Shown: positions 34,620 through 43,845 of the stretch, piece by piece | Layout: every line of letters begins with the position of its first letter | Position numbering within the stretch: position 1 is the first letter of the stretch | Source: Streptomyces bicolor | GTDB taxonomy: Bacteria; Actinomycetota; Actinomycetes; Streptomycetales; Streptomycetaceae | DNA: 64,000 nucleotides | Assembly (NCBI RefSeq): GCF_000719285.1 | Contig: NZ_JOFS01000003.1 | Span: 124,001-188,000 of the forward strand | Direction: 5' to 3' | The notes under the pieces: generated by a model | Told to the model about the DNA's origin: nothing | The model's database searches: none | The model's input: the letters and a program-made list of their open reading frames with translations, nothing else | Position numbers and translations under genes: made by a program

Positions 34620-36818
34620 TCACCCCCGCACCGGCCTGATTCCCTCCAGCGTCGGCACCACCGTCTCGATCGTGCCGTCGGCCGCGAACGTCATGCGGTC
34701 GACGGTCGTCTCCCGGTGCATGCCGTCGCCGCCCGGCCTTCCGGGGCCGTTCAGGGCGAAGCGGTGGTAGACGACGTACCAGTCGTCCGTGCCGGGGGTG
34801 TTCACCACCGAGTGATGGCCGGTGCCGAGGATGCCGTACTCGGGGCGCTTCTCAAGGATCGTGCCGCGCTTGGTCCACGGGCCGAGCGGGGACGGACCGG
34901 TCGCGTACGCCACGTGGTAGTTCTCGCTGCGGGTGTCGTCCTCGGACCACATGAAGTAGTACGTGCCCTTCCGCTTGACCACGAAGGATCCCTCGCGGAA
35001 GTTGTCGGGGGTGATGTCCCGCACCTGCGAGGCGTCGTACGACACCATGTCGTCGTTCAGCGGGACGACATACCCGTGCCCGTTGCCCCAGTACAGATAC
35101 GCCTGGCCGTCGTCGTCCGTGAAGACCGCCGGGTCGATCATCTGGCCCTGGAGCGAACCGCCCTTGGTCACCAGCGGTTTGCCCAGTGCGTCCTTGAAGG
35201 GACCCGCTGGGGAGTCGGCCACCGCCACACCGATCTGCTGCTCGGCGCAGAAGTAGAAGTAGTACTTGCCGTCGCGCTCGGCGATCGCCGGTGCCCAGGC
35301 GTACTTGTCGGCCCAGCTCACGTCCGGCCCCAGGTCCAGGATCACGCCGTGGTCCTTCCAGTGGACCAGGTCCTTCGACGAGTACCCCTTGAAGTTCGTC
35401 CCGCTCCAGCCCTGGAAGCCGTCCGTCGTCGGGTAGATCCAGTACTCGCCGTTCAGATAGTGCACGTCCGGGTCGGCGTTGAGGCCGGGCAGGATCGGGC
35501 TGCGGGTGCGCACCGCCTCCACCGTCCAGGTCCGGGGCGTGCCGTCCGCGGCCGTCACGGTGTACGTCTGCGGCTTGCGGAAGTCGCGTCGGGTGCCGGA
35601 GCGCGGGCTCACGGTGGCGCCCTCACCGGCCCAGAGCTTGGGGGCGAGGCGGGAGAGGTCCGCGTCCGGCTGCATCGGGAGCACGACCTTCGAGGCGCTC
35701 TCGGTGACGATCGCGTACCCCTTCTGGTCCTTGGCCGTCGCGTCCACGACCGAGGTGGGGCTCGCTGGGTACGCGGCGAGCAGCCGGTCGTACTCGGCCT
35801 GCGTCACCGGGATCACCGTGCCGTGCCGTGGGCTGGCCGGCAGTTGGTAGTCCTTCGACGGGGTCCACTTCCCCGAGTCGAGGTCGGTGGTCTCGAAGGG
35901 GACGTAGCCGCGGCCGCCGTACTCGTCGATGAACAGGTACCACTTGTCCTCGGTGTTCGACTTGAACACCGTCGGGCCCTCGCCCCGCTCCATCGCGCCG
36001 CTGCCGATGCAGTCGGCCACGAAGTCGTACTTCGTCGAGGTCAGCGATGTCGACTTCTCCCCGGTGATGAACTTCGCGCAGGGACGGGAGGAGCTCGGGT
36101 CCCGCTCGTCCTTGGTATAGCGGTAGTACGTGCCCTTGTGCCCGACGACTGTCGAGTCGATGACCGAGTAACCGGGGTCGTTCCAGACCTTCGGCTCGCT
36201 GAACGTGCGGAAGTCCTTCGTGGTCGCGTACAGCATCTTGTTGTACGTCGATCCGGTGTGGTCGGGGTCGTCTGCCGCGTAGAGCTTCGAGGCCCAGAAG
36301 ACGACGAACTCACCGAGGCTGTCGTCCCAGTAGGCCTCCGGCGCCCAGGTGTTGCCCGCATTGTCCGGGGCGACCTTCACCAGGCGCTGGTCGGTCCAGT
36401 GCACCAGGTCCGTGGACTCCCAGACCATGATCGACTTGCTGCCGTGCCGCTGGACGTGGTCCCAGCTGCCGCTGCTGTTCTGATACATGCGCAGATCGGT
36501 GGCGATCATGTAGAACCTGTCGCCCTTGGGGGAGCGGATCACGAACGGGTCGCGCAGGCCCTTCTCACCGATCGTGGAAGTGAGCACCGGCTTCCCGGCG
36601 TTCAGCTCACGCCAGTGCAGCGGGTCGTTGCCACGGCTGAGGGCGTAGCGGATCTGCTCGCCGTCGGCGGTGCCTTCGCCGGTGAAGTAGGCGAAGAGGT
36701 AGCCGGCGTACCTGGGCTGTTTCACGGGTGGTGCTCCGGAGTTCGCGGTGCTGGGCGGGGTGATCAGGAGAGAGAGGAGCAGCGAGAGACAGGCGACGAG
36801 AAGTATGCGTGGGCGCAT
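34620..36818 (-). CDS. Secreted tandem GH43 protein (arabinan-active type)
   Basis: A 732-residue exported protein with a signal peptide (about residues 1-26). Residues about 35-340 are a first GH43 propeller (KGLRDPFVIR, NTWAPEAYWDD, a DSTV segment). About 350-440 is a linker/Ig-like part (VSPRSGTRRDF). About 445-730 is a second GH43 propeller (LNADPDVHYLNGEYWIYPT, YAWAPAI, IDPAVFTDDDGQAYLYWGNG, REGSF). The second module keeps the expected acids and looks catalytic. The likely substrate is arabinan or arabinosyl side chains of pectin. It is divergent from a PL9 lyase over 234 bp. Confidence 0.83.
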   Translation of the reverse strand: MRPRILLVACLSLLLSLLITPPSTANSGAPPVKQPRYAGYLFAYFTGEGTADGEQIRYALSRGNDPLHWRELNAGKPVLTSTIGEKGLRDPFVIRSPKGDRFYMIATDLRMYQNSSGSWDHVQRHGSKSIMVWESTDLVHWTDQRLVKVAPDNAGNTWAPEAYWDDSLGEFVVFWASKLYAADDPDHTGSTYNKMLYATTKDFRTFSEPKVWNDPGYSVIDSTVVGHKGTYYRYTKDERDPSSSRPCAKFITGEKSTSLTSTKYDFVADCIGSGAMERGEGPTVFKSNTEDKWYLFIDEYGGRGYVPFETTDLDSGKWTPSKDYQLPASPRHGTVIPVTQAEYDRLLAAYPASPTSVVDATAKDQKGYAIVTESASKVVLPMQPDADLSRLAPKLWAGEGATVSPRSGTRRDFRKPQTYTVTAADGTPRTWTVEAVRTRSPILPGLNADPDVHYLNGEYWIYPTTDGFQGWSGTNFKGYSSKDLVHWKDHGVILDLGPDVSWADKYAWAPAIAERDGKYYFYFCAEQQIGVAVADSPAGPFKDALGKPLVTKGGSLQGQMIDPAVFTDDDGQAYLYWGNGHGYVVPLNDDMVSYDASQVRDITPDNFREGSFVVKRKGTYYFMWSEDDTRSENYHVAYATGPSPLGPWTKRGTILEKRPEYGILGTGHHSVVNTPGTDDWYVVYHRFALNGPGRPGGDGMHRETTVDRMTFAADGTIETVVPTLEGIRPVRG

Positions 36819-36922
36819 ATCAGTCCTGTGTGAGTGTGGGGGTTCGTGTTGGGTGGTGTTGCCTTCGGAGTCTCACCAGCCGGAAACAGCACGTCAATCG
36901 GTGGGTGCGGGATGAGGGGCGG

Positions 36923-36933
36923 CGAAAGTTTCG
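36923..36933. promoter_or_regulatory. CGAAAGTTTCG palindrome between GH43 and PL9 genes
   Basis: A perfect 5-1-5 palindrome in the divergent promoter region. It resembles CGAA/TTCG operators reported upstream of actinomycete plant-polysaccharide hydrolase genes. No clear -35/-10 pair was assigned. Confidence 0.4.
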
Positions 36934-37052
36934 CTCGTTTTCGGTGAGGCGCGGCAACCTTCGCGGCCATGGCGGCGACCGGATGTCAGAAGCGGGCCGG
37001 GGCGGCCCCTCCGGCCCGCTTCGCCCCCATTGCCCCAGGAAGGGAACCATCC

Positions 37053-38204
37053 GTGCGCCTCAGCACCGGCCGTCACCGCAGGACCCGCACCCTCTCCATC
37101 GCCGCGGCGATCGCCGTCGCCTCAGGAGCGGGAGGCGTCTACCTCGGCCTCTCGAACGGTGGCGCCGAGGCCGCCTCGACGACGGTCACCGTGGCCGGCA
37201 CCGCTCAGCTGGAGTCGGCTGTCCGGAACGCCGTCGCCGGTACGACCATCCAGGTGCGCGGCGGCACCTACCAGCCGACCGCCACCCTCAAGTCCACGGC
37301 GAACGGAACTAGTTCGGCGCGGATCACGCTGCGGGCGTACGGCGGCGAGAAGGTCAGGATCGACGGTTCCAAGCTGCCCGACGGCTCCTGGCTCGCCGGG
37401 ATCTACGGCGACTACTGGACCGTGCAGAACCTCACCTTCGTCAACTCCCCGGCCCAGGGCTTCGTCGCCACGTCGTCGGTGGGCGGCGTTTTCAAGAACC
37501 TGGTCACGGCCGACAACGGCGACTCCGGCTTCACCCTGCGCGGCGACGGCACGACCGGCAACCTCGTGCAGAACCTGGACAGTCACGGCAACTACGACCC
37601 GGCCGGGCACGGCCAGAACGCCGACGGGATCGCCATCAAGTTCGGCTCGGGCACCGGCAACGTCGTGGACGGGGCGCGCCTCTACAACAACTCGGATGAC
37701 GGTGTCGACCTCTGGCAGTTCTCCACGCCCGTCACCATCAAGAACTCGTGGGCCTTCGGCAACGGCAAGAACCGGTGGAGCGACTCCGCCTTCGAAGGCA
37801 ACGGCAACGGATTCAAGCTTGGTGGCGGCGGGGCCTCCGTGGCGCACAAGGTGCAGAACAACGCCGCCTGGGGCAACACCCTGCACGGTTTCACCGAGAA
37901 CTCCAACACCGGCGCCATCGTCATGTACCGCAACACGGCTTACTCCAACGCCGAGTCGGGGTTCTACTTCGCCACCGGTAAGGCGCGGCTGGCCCGAAAC
38001 CTCGCCGTGAGCAACAAGGGCCTGGCCAGGCTGGGGTCCTCGGCCGTCTCCGCCGCGAACAACTGGGACAGCGGCGTCTCCACCCCGTCGTTCAAGTCGA
38101 CGGACGCCACGACGGCGTACGGCGCCCGCGGGGCGGACGGCTCGCTGCCGGCCACCACCTTCCTCACGACGGGTTCGGCCACCATCGGCTCGACGATGAA
38201 CTGA
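37053..38204 (+). CDS. Secreted pectate lyase, family PL9
   Basis: A 383-residue beta-helix lyase, paralogue of the gene at 29781. The GTG at 37053 is chosen for its GGAAGGG ribosome site and because it gives a proper basic-hydrophobic signal peptide (residues 1-41). PL9 residues are D191, D215, D216, D219 and K255 (GFKLGG), with the same spacing as the paralogue. The ending LPATTFLTTGSATIG is almost the same in both. It is followed by a strong terminator. Confidence 0.85.
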   Translation: MRLSTGRHRRTRTLSIAAAIAVASGAGGVYLGLSNGGAEAASTTVTVAGTAQLESAVRNAVAGTTIQVRGGTYQPTATLKSTANGTSSARITLRAYGGEKVRIDGSKLPDGSWLAGIYGDYWTVQNLTFVNSPAQGFVATSSVGGVFKNLVTADNGDSGFTLRGDGTTGNLVQNLDSHGNYDPAGHGQNADGIAIKFGSGTGNVVDGARLYNNSDDGVDLWQFSTPVTIKNSWAFGNGKNRWSDSAFEGNGNGFKLGGGGASVAHKVQNNAAWGNTLHGFTENSNTGAIVMYRNTAYSNAESGFYFATGKARLARNLAVSNKGLARLGSSAVSAANNWDSGVSTPSFKSTDATTAYGARGADGSLPATTFLTTGSATIGSTMN

Positions 38205-38217
38205 GCGCCGGGAAGAG

Positions 38218-38251
38218 GAACGCCCCGCCGGTCGTCACCGGCGGGGCGTTC
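38218..38251 (+). terminator. Terminator after the second PL9 gene
   Basis: A perfect 15-bp stem (GAACGCCCCGCCGGT and its complement) with a CGTC loop, followed by TTCT, 14 bp after the stop codon. It also faces the convergent PL3 pseudogene. Confidence 0.85.
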
Positions 38252-38300
38252 TTCTGCTGACCGAGGGGGGCTCAGGCCAGCAGGCTTGTCACCAGCGGGC

Positions 38301-39131
38301 TCACTGGTACGTGAGGTCAGATGACGAGAACCTGCACGAGGTTGCGTCCGGGCCGGTGCCGAGTTCCTTCGGCTCCTTGCCGCTGCTGTTGCCCTCGAAG
38401 CGGGTGCAGGTCTTGATCTTCTTGCCGGTGTCGCCGTGGATGCGGACCTTGCGCAGGGCGGCCGTGTCGCCGTAGTTGGAGTTGACGCCGACGATCGACT
38501 TGCCGGGCGCGGTCACGTCCACGTCGTTGATGACGACCGTGCGCTTGTACTGCGTGGAGCAGTTGCCGCAACTGCGCACCAGCTTGCCGAAGTTCTCGAC
38601 CTGGAACTTGGTCACGACCAGCTTGCCCGCGCCGTTGAACTGGAGCACCTTGTCGTCGGCGTTCCTCGCGCCGCCGCCGTAGACCTTGTACACGGCCGAC
38701 GACGACTTGCCCTTGAAGGTGGCCGCGTCCTCGCCGACGTCCAGCCACCACACGTTCTGCAGCGTGCACGAGCCGAGGCAGTGGACGCCGTCCGCGGCCG
38801 GGGTGCCGATGACCACGTTCTTCGGGACCGCGCCGTCGGCCAGCTGGAAGATCGGGTCCTGGCCCTCCTCCTGGCCGCTGCCGCCCAGCTCGCCGGACCC
38901 TTAGAACTTCGTCAGCTTGCCGTCGTAGGTGCCCGACACCTTGATGGTCGACGACACGGCCTTGCTGCCGTTCGCCGTCGGCCAGGAGGAGGCCGCGCCG
39001 GCCGACGACAGTAACGACGTGGTGACGATCGCCGCGCCGGTGATGCCGAAGGCGGAGAGTCCGGCGATCACCCCCCGCCGCCTGGTGGCCTTGCGGCGGT
39101 GACGGACGCGCTGTTCGCAGTGAGCTGTCAT
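38301..39131 (-). pseudogene. Pectate lyase, family PL3, interrupted by a TAA codon
   Basis: The ATG at 39131 (AAGGA upstream) opens a 276-codon frame: a basic, hydrophobic signal peptide to about residue 48, then the PL3 domain. At 38903-38901 the frame hits TAA after GTYDGKLTKF and continues in the same frame with GSGELGGSGQEEGQDPIF and the full PL3 C-terminus (TPAADGVHCLGSCTLQNVWW, GEDAATFKG, KSIVGVNSNYGD). PL3 proteins have an aromatic residue here, so a TAC-to-TAA change fits. The remaining sequence is intact, which argues for a recent loss or a sequencing error. Confidence 0.8.
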
Positions 39132-39215
39132 TACCCGGTTCCTTGCGTGGAGGGGATCCTTGCGTCTCCTGGTCGCCACGCGTGAGGAAAGGGCTGCCGG
39201 GCCTCCGGAATTTGT

Positions 39216-40076
39216 TTACGAATCCCCGTCGGCCGTCGAGTCGTTGTCGTTGTGGTGTGCGAAGTCGCCCGCCACGGACAGCTGTTCGCCGCCCGCCGTG
39301 GCCGTCATCGAGTAGCTGTCGTCCTTGGCGTCCCGGCCGCCGCGCTCATGGTCGTACTGCCCCGCGAACACCCACTCGCCCGCGCGGACCGTACGGCCCT
39401 CCTTGAGCACCCAGGTATAGACGAGGAAGCCGTCCTTCTCCTCGACCGTGAGTGTGAAGTCGTCCTCGGGCAGTGAGCGCCAGGCGCCGGTGGAGGTGAC
39501 CCCTCCTGTCTGCGCGACCTTCAACTGCACAGTGAGCGCGGTGAGTTGCTCGCTCGTCTTGAGGGTCAGGTTGCTCTGCGCCCAGAAGTCGTTGCTGTGC
39601 GGGTCCACCGAGCCGTCCGACCACAGCGGGCCGTCCTCCTCGCCCTCGGCGGCGGGCGGTTCGGCGGTGGCGGTCGGTCGCGCCGGCCCCGTCGGCGCCG
39701 TCGTCTCGCGGGACTCCGAGGTGTCCTTCGGCGTCGGGTCGGCCGGCGGGACCGGGGCGCGGCTCGTCGCGTCCGGCGACGGGGTGGGCGTCGGCGACGT
39801 GGCCACCGTCTGCTTCGGGGTGTCCTCCTTCACGGCGGACGCCACCGCGTAACCGCCGACCGCGAGGACGCCGGCCACCGCGGCCGTCGCGGTCACGACC
39901 CGGAACCAGCCGTAGACCGGCGGACGGGTCGCCCGGTGGTCGCCGCGGGTCTGCCCGGAGGGTTCGGCCATGCCCTGCTCGACGCGGGCCAGGATCCGCT
40001 CGCGGTTGGGCTGGTGCGCCTCGGCCGCCTCGTGCAGCCGGGCGCGCAGTTCGTCGTGCACGTCCCGCCGCATCAT
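39216..40076 (-). CDS. Membrane-anchored protein coupled to the ECF sigma factor (putative anti-sigma)
   Basis: A 286-residue protein with a cytoplasmic N-terminus of about 60 residues (DVHDELRARLHEAAEAHQPN), one membrane helix near residues 60-80, a Pro/Thr/Ser-rich extracytoplasmic linker, and a C-terminal beta-rich domain that is very acidic at its end. There is no zinc-finger motif. It overlaps the sigma gene by 4 bp, and this arrangement suggests a regulator of that sigma factor. The assignment rests on context and topology only. Confidence 0.7.
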   Translation of the reverse strand: MMRRDVHDELRARLHEAAEAHQPNRERILARVEQGMAEPSGQTRGDHRATRPPVYGWFRVVTATAAVAGVLAVGGYAVASAVKEDTPKQTVATSPTPTPSPDATSRAPVPPADPTPKDTSESRETTAPTGPARPTATAEPPAAEGEEDGPLWSDGSVDPHSNDFWAQSNLTLKTSEQLTALTVQLKVAQTGGVTSTGAWRSLPEDDFTLTVEEKDGFLVYTWVLKEGRTVRAGEWVFAGQYDHERGGRDAKDDSYSMTATAGGEQLSVAGDFAHHNDNDSTADGDS

Positions 40077-40642
40077 CGGTTCCTTCCTCCGGCGTTCCCG
40101 GTGCGCGCCATCGCCGCCGCGTGCACCTTGAGCGGAGCCCCCTGGGTCCCGAGCGACCGTTGCAGCTCGGCCATCCCCTTCGAGGTCTGGCTCTTCACCG
40201 TACCGACCGAGATGCCCAGGGCGAGCGCGGTGTCCTTCTCGGAGAGGTCGAAGGCGTGCCGCAGCACCACACAGGCGCGTTTGCGGAACGGGAGTCTACG
40301 CAATGCCTCCTGGACGTCGACGACGCCCGCGATGTCCGGGTTCTCGGTCTTCTCCTCGCGCTGCGACCAGAACAGCGCGATACGCCGCCGCTCCCGGACC
40401 GCGCTGCGGATCCTGGTGCGGGCCAGGTTGGCCACGACCCCACGCGCGTACGCCACCGGATGGTCGGCCGCGCGCACCCGGTCCCAGCGGTGCCACAGTG
40501 CCAGCAGCGCGTCCGCCGCCAGGTCGTCGGCGGCGTCCGCCTCACCTGTCAGCAGATGGGCCAGACGTGACAGTTCGGCATAGTGGCGGTCGAAGAAGGC
40601 GTGGAACTCCACGGAGGCGGCGTCGTCGACGACCGTGCCCAC
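40073..40642 (-). CDS. RNA polymerase sigma factor, ECF (SigE-family)
   Basis: A 189-residue sigma-70 family ECF factor. Region 2 covers FFDRHYAELSRLAHLLTGEADAADDLAADALLALWHRW, read here only as motif positions 14-51. Region 4 has the helix-turn-helix DLSEKDTALALGISVGTVKS. The GTG at 40642 is chosen because AGGAGGGG lies 7 bp upstream; a longer frame extends far into the leader. It belongs to the SigE-like group common in Streptomyces. The target genes are unknown; the co-translated membrane protein is the probable partner. Confidence 0.85.
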   Translation of the reverse strand: MGTVVDDAASVEFHAFFDRHYAELSRLAHLLTGEADAADDLAADALLALWHRWDRVRAADHPVAYARGVVANLARTRIRSAVRERRRIALFWSQREEKTENPDIAGVVDVQEALRRLPFRKRACVVLRHAFDLSEKDTALALGISVGTVKSQTSKGMAELQRSLGTQGAPLKVHAAAMARTGNAGGRNR

Positions 40643-40891
40643 GGGCGACCCCTCCTGCCTGTGCGTGCCATGTGAATGACATGTGCTCGTCCGGAGATCA
40701 TTTGGACGAGATGCGGAAGCGTAGCAGTGATCGCGTGCCTGGTTCGTACGAGGCTTCGAACGGCGTATGGCCGTCCGTACGGTGAGCAGCCCTGATTCCG
40801 TAACACGGGGAAAACCTGAAACGAGTTCAACGCGGGAACAATCCAGCCAGCATCCGCACACCGATCAATCAGGCAACAAGGAGCACCCGTC

Positions 40892-42343
40892 ATGTCCGAG
40901 TCCCAGAAGGTGGCCGACCGGTCGGACGCCACGCCACCCGGCGTGAACAGCGTCGACCGGTTCTTCAAGATCTCCGAACGGGGATCCACCTTCGCCCGTG
41001 AGATACGCGGCGGCTTCGCCACGTTCTTCACGATGGCCTACATCCTTGTCCTGAACCCCATCATCCTCGGCAGCGCGAAGGACAAGTTCGGCGAGCAGCT
41101 GGATGCCGTCCAACTCACCACCGCCACCGCCCTGGTGGCCGCGGTCATGACGATCATCATGGGCGTCGGCGGCAACCTGCCGCTCGCGCTCGCCGCCGGC
41201 CTCGGCCTGAACGCCGTCGTCGCCTTCCAGATCGCCCCGCTGATGGCGTGGGACGACGCGATGGGCCTGGTCGTCCTCGAAGGCCTGCTGATCTGTGTGC
41301 TGGTGGTCACCGGTCTGCGCGAGGCCGTCATGCACGCCATCCCGCAGCCGCTCAAGCAGGCGATCAGCGTCGGCATCGGCCTGTTCATCGCCTTCATCGG
41401 CTTCGTCGACGCCGGGTTCGTCAGCCGTATCCCGGACGCCGCGAACACCACCGTGCCGGTTCAGCTGGGCGGCACCGGCACGCTCACCGGGTGGCCGATT
41501 CTCGTCTTCTGCCTCGGAGTTCTGCTGACGATCGGTCTGCTCGCCCGCAAGGTGAAGGGCGCCATCCTGATCAGCATCGTCACCATGACGGTGGTCGCGA
41601 TGATCATCAACTCGATCGCCGACATCAAGGCCTGGGGCCTGACCACGCCGGCCTGGCCCGACAAGGTGGTCGACACCCCCGACTTCGGACTCATCGGCGA
41701 CTTCAGCCTGTTCGGCGCGTTCGGCGAGACCACCGCCATCACCGTCGTCCTGCTCATCTTCACGCTGGTCCTGTCCGACTTCTTCGACACGATGGGCACG
41801 GTCGTCGGCATCAGCGCGGAGGCCGGTCTCCTCGACGAGCGGGGCAAGGTGCCGAACCTCGGCCGGGTGCTGCTGATCGACGGTGCGGCGGCGGCCGCGG
41901 GCGGTGCGGCCTCGTCGTCCTCCGCGACCTCCTACATCGAGTCGGCGGCGGGTGTCGGTGAGGGAGCGCGTACGGGCTTCTCCAACCTGATCACCGGCGG
42001 TCTGTTCGGGCTCGCCCTGTTCCTGACCCCGCTGCTCACGATCGTCCCGCTCCAGGCCGCCGCGCCCGCCCTCGTCGCCGTCGGCTTCCTGATGATGACC
42101 CAGGTCAAGCACATCGACTGGGACAAGTACGAGATCGCCATCCCGGCGTTCCTGACCATCGCGGTGATGCCGTTCACGTACTCGATCACCAACGGCATCG
42201 GGGCGGGGTTCGTCGCCTACGTCGTGATCAAGGCGGTGCTCGGCAAGGCGAAGGAGATCCACTGGCTGATGTGGGGGACCTCCGTGCTGTTCCTGGTGTA
42301 CTTCGCCATCAACCCGATCGAGCAGATCCTGGGCGTCAAGTGA
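40892..42343 (+). CDS. NCS2-family purine permease
   Basis: A 483-residue transporter with about 12-14 membrane helices of the AzgA-like subfamily that imports adenine, guanine or hypoxanthine by proton symport. Typical stretches are EIRGGFATFFTMAYILVLNP near the N-terminus and SDFFDTMGT plus SSSATSYIESAAGVGEGART in the middle. The start is at the ATG preceded by AAGGAG. It is monocistronic; its stop lies 1 bp from the stop of the convergent PBP gene, with no room for a separate terminator. Confidence 0.88.
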   Translation: MSESQKVADRSDATPPGVNSVDRFFKISERGSTFAREIRGGFATFFTMAYILVLNPIILGSAKDKFGEQLDAVQLTTATALVAAVMTIIMGVGGNLPLALAAGLGLNAVVAFQIAPLMAWDDAMGLVVLEGLLICVLVVTGLREAVMHAIPQPLKQAISVGIGLFIAFIGFVDAGFVSRIPDAANTTVPVQLGGTGTLTGWPILVFCLGVLLTIGLLARKVKGAILISIVTMTVVAMIINSIADIKAWGLTTPAWPDKVVDTPDFGLIGDFSLFGAFGETTAITVVLLIFTLVLSDFFDTMGTVVGISAEAGLLDERGKVPNLGRVLLIDGAAAAAGGAASSSSATSYIESAAGVGEGARTGFSNLITGGLFGLALFLTPLLTIVPLQAAAPALVAVGFLMMTQVKHIDWDKYEIAIPAFLTIAVMPFTYSITNGIGAGFVAYVVIKAVLGKAKEIHWLMWGTSVLFLVYFAINPIEQILGVK

Positions 42344-42344
42344 G

Positions 42345-43790
42345 CTAGCCGTTGAGTGCCGCCTCCATCACCTTCTGGGCCACGGGGGCGGCCAGCCCGT
42401 TACCGCTGACCTCCGACCTCGCCGCGTCCGACTGCTCCACCACCACCGCCACGGCGACCTCCTTGCCGTCGGCCTTCGCGTACGACGTGAACCAGGCGTA
42501 CGGCGTCTTGCTGTTGTTCTCGCCGTGCTGGGCCGTGCCCGTCTTGCCGCCGACCGTCGCGCCGGAGATCTGGGCGTTCGTGCCCGTGCCCTCCTCGACG
42601 ACCGTCTGCATCGCCGACTGGAGTTGCTCGGCCGTGTCGGAGCTGACGATCTCCTGGCTGTCGGCCCGGTCGTCGTAGTTCTCCAGGACGTCCCCACCGC
42701 TGTCGGTGATCCGCGACACCATATGCGGCGAGACCAGCTTGCCGCCGTTGGCTATGGCCGCCGACACCATGGCCATCTGCAGCGGCGTGGCGGTGACGTC
42801 GAACTGGCCGATGCCGGACAGCGCGGTCTGCGGCTTGTCCATGTCGGAGGGGTACACGCTGGTGTACGCCCGCACCGGCACGTCCTGCTCCTTGTCGTTG
42901 AAGCCGAACTTCTCGGCCATCGCCCTGACCTTGTCCTGGCCCAGGTCGACGGCCATCTTCCCGAAGACGTTGTTGCAGGAGTACTGCAGCGCCACCCGGA
43001 TCGAGGCGTTCTCGCAAGGGGCGGACGGATTCTCGTTCGTCAGCTTGCTGCTCGACTGCGGCAGGTCGTACGGGTCCGGGCTGTCCGTCTTCTCGTCCAC
43101 CGACGAGTACAGCCCGTCCTCCAGCGCGGCCGCCGCGACGACCAGCTTGAACGTCGAACCCGGCGGCAACGGCTGGCGCAGCGCTCGGTTCGTCAGCGGC
43201 TTGTCGGCGTCCTTGGTCAGCTGCTTCCAGGCGTCCGAGTCGCCCGTGGTGATCCGCGACGGGTCGTACGACGGAGTGGAGACGACCGCCAGGATCTTCC
43301 CGGTGGTGGGGTCGATCGCGACGGCGGCGCCCTTCTTGTCGCCGAGCGCGTCGTACGCCGCCTTCTGCACGTCCGGGTCGATCGTCGTGATCACGTTGCC
43401 CGGGTCGGACCGCTTGTTGGTGACCGTGTCCAGCACGCTCTTCAGCCGGTTGTCGGTGCCGTCGAGGAGGTTCCGGTAGATGCCCTCGAGCTGGGTGGCT
43501 CCGAACGCCTGCGAGCTGTAGCCGGTCAAGGCCGCGTACAGCGAGCCGTCCGTGTACGTCCGCTTGTACGCGAGGTCACCGCTCGTCGTCCGCGCCGAGC
43601 CGGTGATCGCCTCGCCACCCACGACGATGTTGCCGAGCGGCTCGCTGTACAGCGCGATCGTGTTCCGCCGGTTGTCCTTGTCGTCCGCGAGCGCCTGGCC
43701 TTCGTAGAACTGCACCCAGGTCGCCCTGACCAGCAGAGCGAACACCAGCAGCAGCGTGAAGACGGACACCCGCCTGATCGTCTTGTTCAT
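42345..43790 (-). CDS. Penicillin-binding protein 2-like transpeptidase (PbpA type)
   Basis: A 481-residue class B peptidoglycan transpeptidase. A membrane anchor at about 8-24 is followed by a dimerisation-type domain and the catalytic domain with S212-T-F-K215, S271-C-N273 and K416-T-G-T. It cross-links peptidoglycan outside the membrane. The length matches actinobacterial PbpA-like proteins. It stands alone, without the FtsW/RodA-type partner or Ser/Thr kinase genes that flank the housekeeping pbpA, so it is probably a paralogue. Confidence 0.87.
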   Translation of the reverse strand: MNKTIRRVSVFTLLLVFALLVRATWVQFYEGQALADDKDNRRNTIALYSEPLGNIVVGGEAITGSARTTSGDLAYKRTYTDGSLYAALTGYSSQAFGATQLEGIYRNLLDGTDNRLKSVLDTVTNKRSDPGNVITTIDPDVQKAAYDALGDKKGAAVAIDPTTGKILAVVSTPSYDPSRITTGDSDAWKQLTKDADKPLTNRALRQPLPPGSTFKLVVAAAALEDGLYSSVDEKTDSPDPYDLPQSSSKLTNENPSAPCENASIRVALQYSCNNVFGKMAVDLGQDKVRAMAEKFGFNDKEQDVPVRAYTSVYPSDMDKPQTALSGIGQFDVTATPLQMAMVSAAIANGGKLVSPHMVSRITDSGGDVLENYDDRADSQEIVSSDTAEQLQSAMQTVVEEGTGTNAQISGATVGGKTGTAQHGENNSKTPYAWFTSYAKADGKEVAVAVVVEQSDAARSEVSGNGLAAPVAQKVMEAALNG

Positions 43791-43845
43791 CCCACTCGAG
43801 AAGACGAGCGGGATGCGGGCAATCGTTCCCTTGCGCCCCGTTTTC

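Noticed and set aside
34402..34623. A 73-residue minus-strand frame upstream of the small broken gene
   Set aside because: There is no codon bias, ribosome site or recognisable motif, and it starts next to the GH43 stop. It is probably non-coding.
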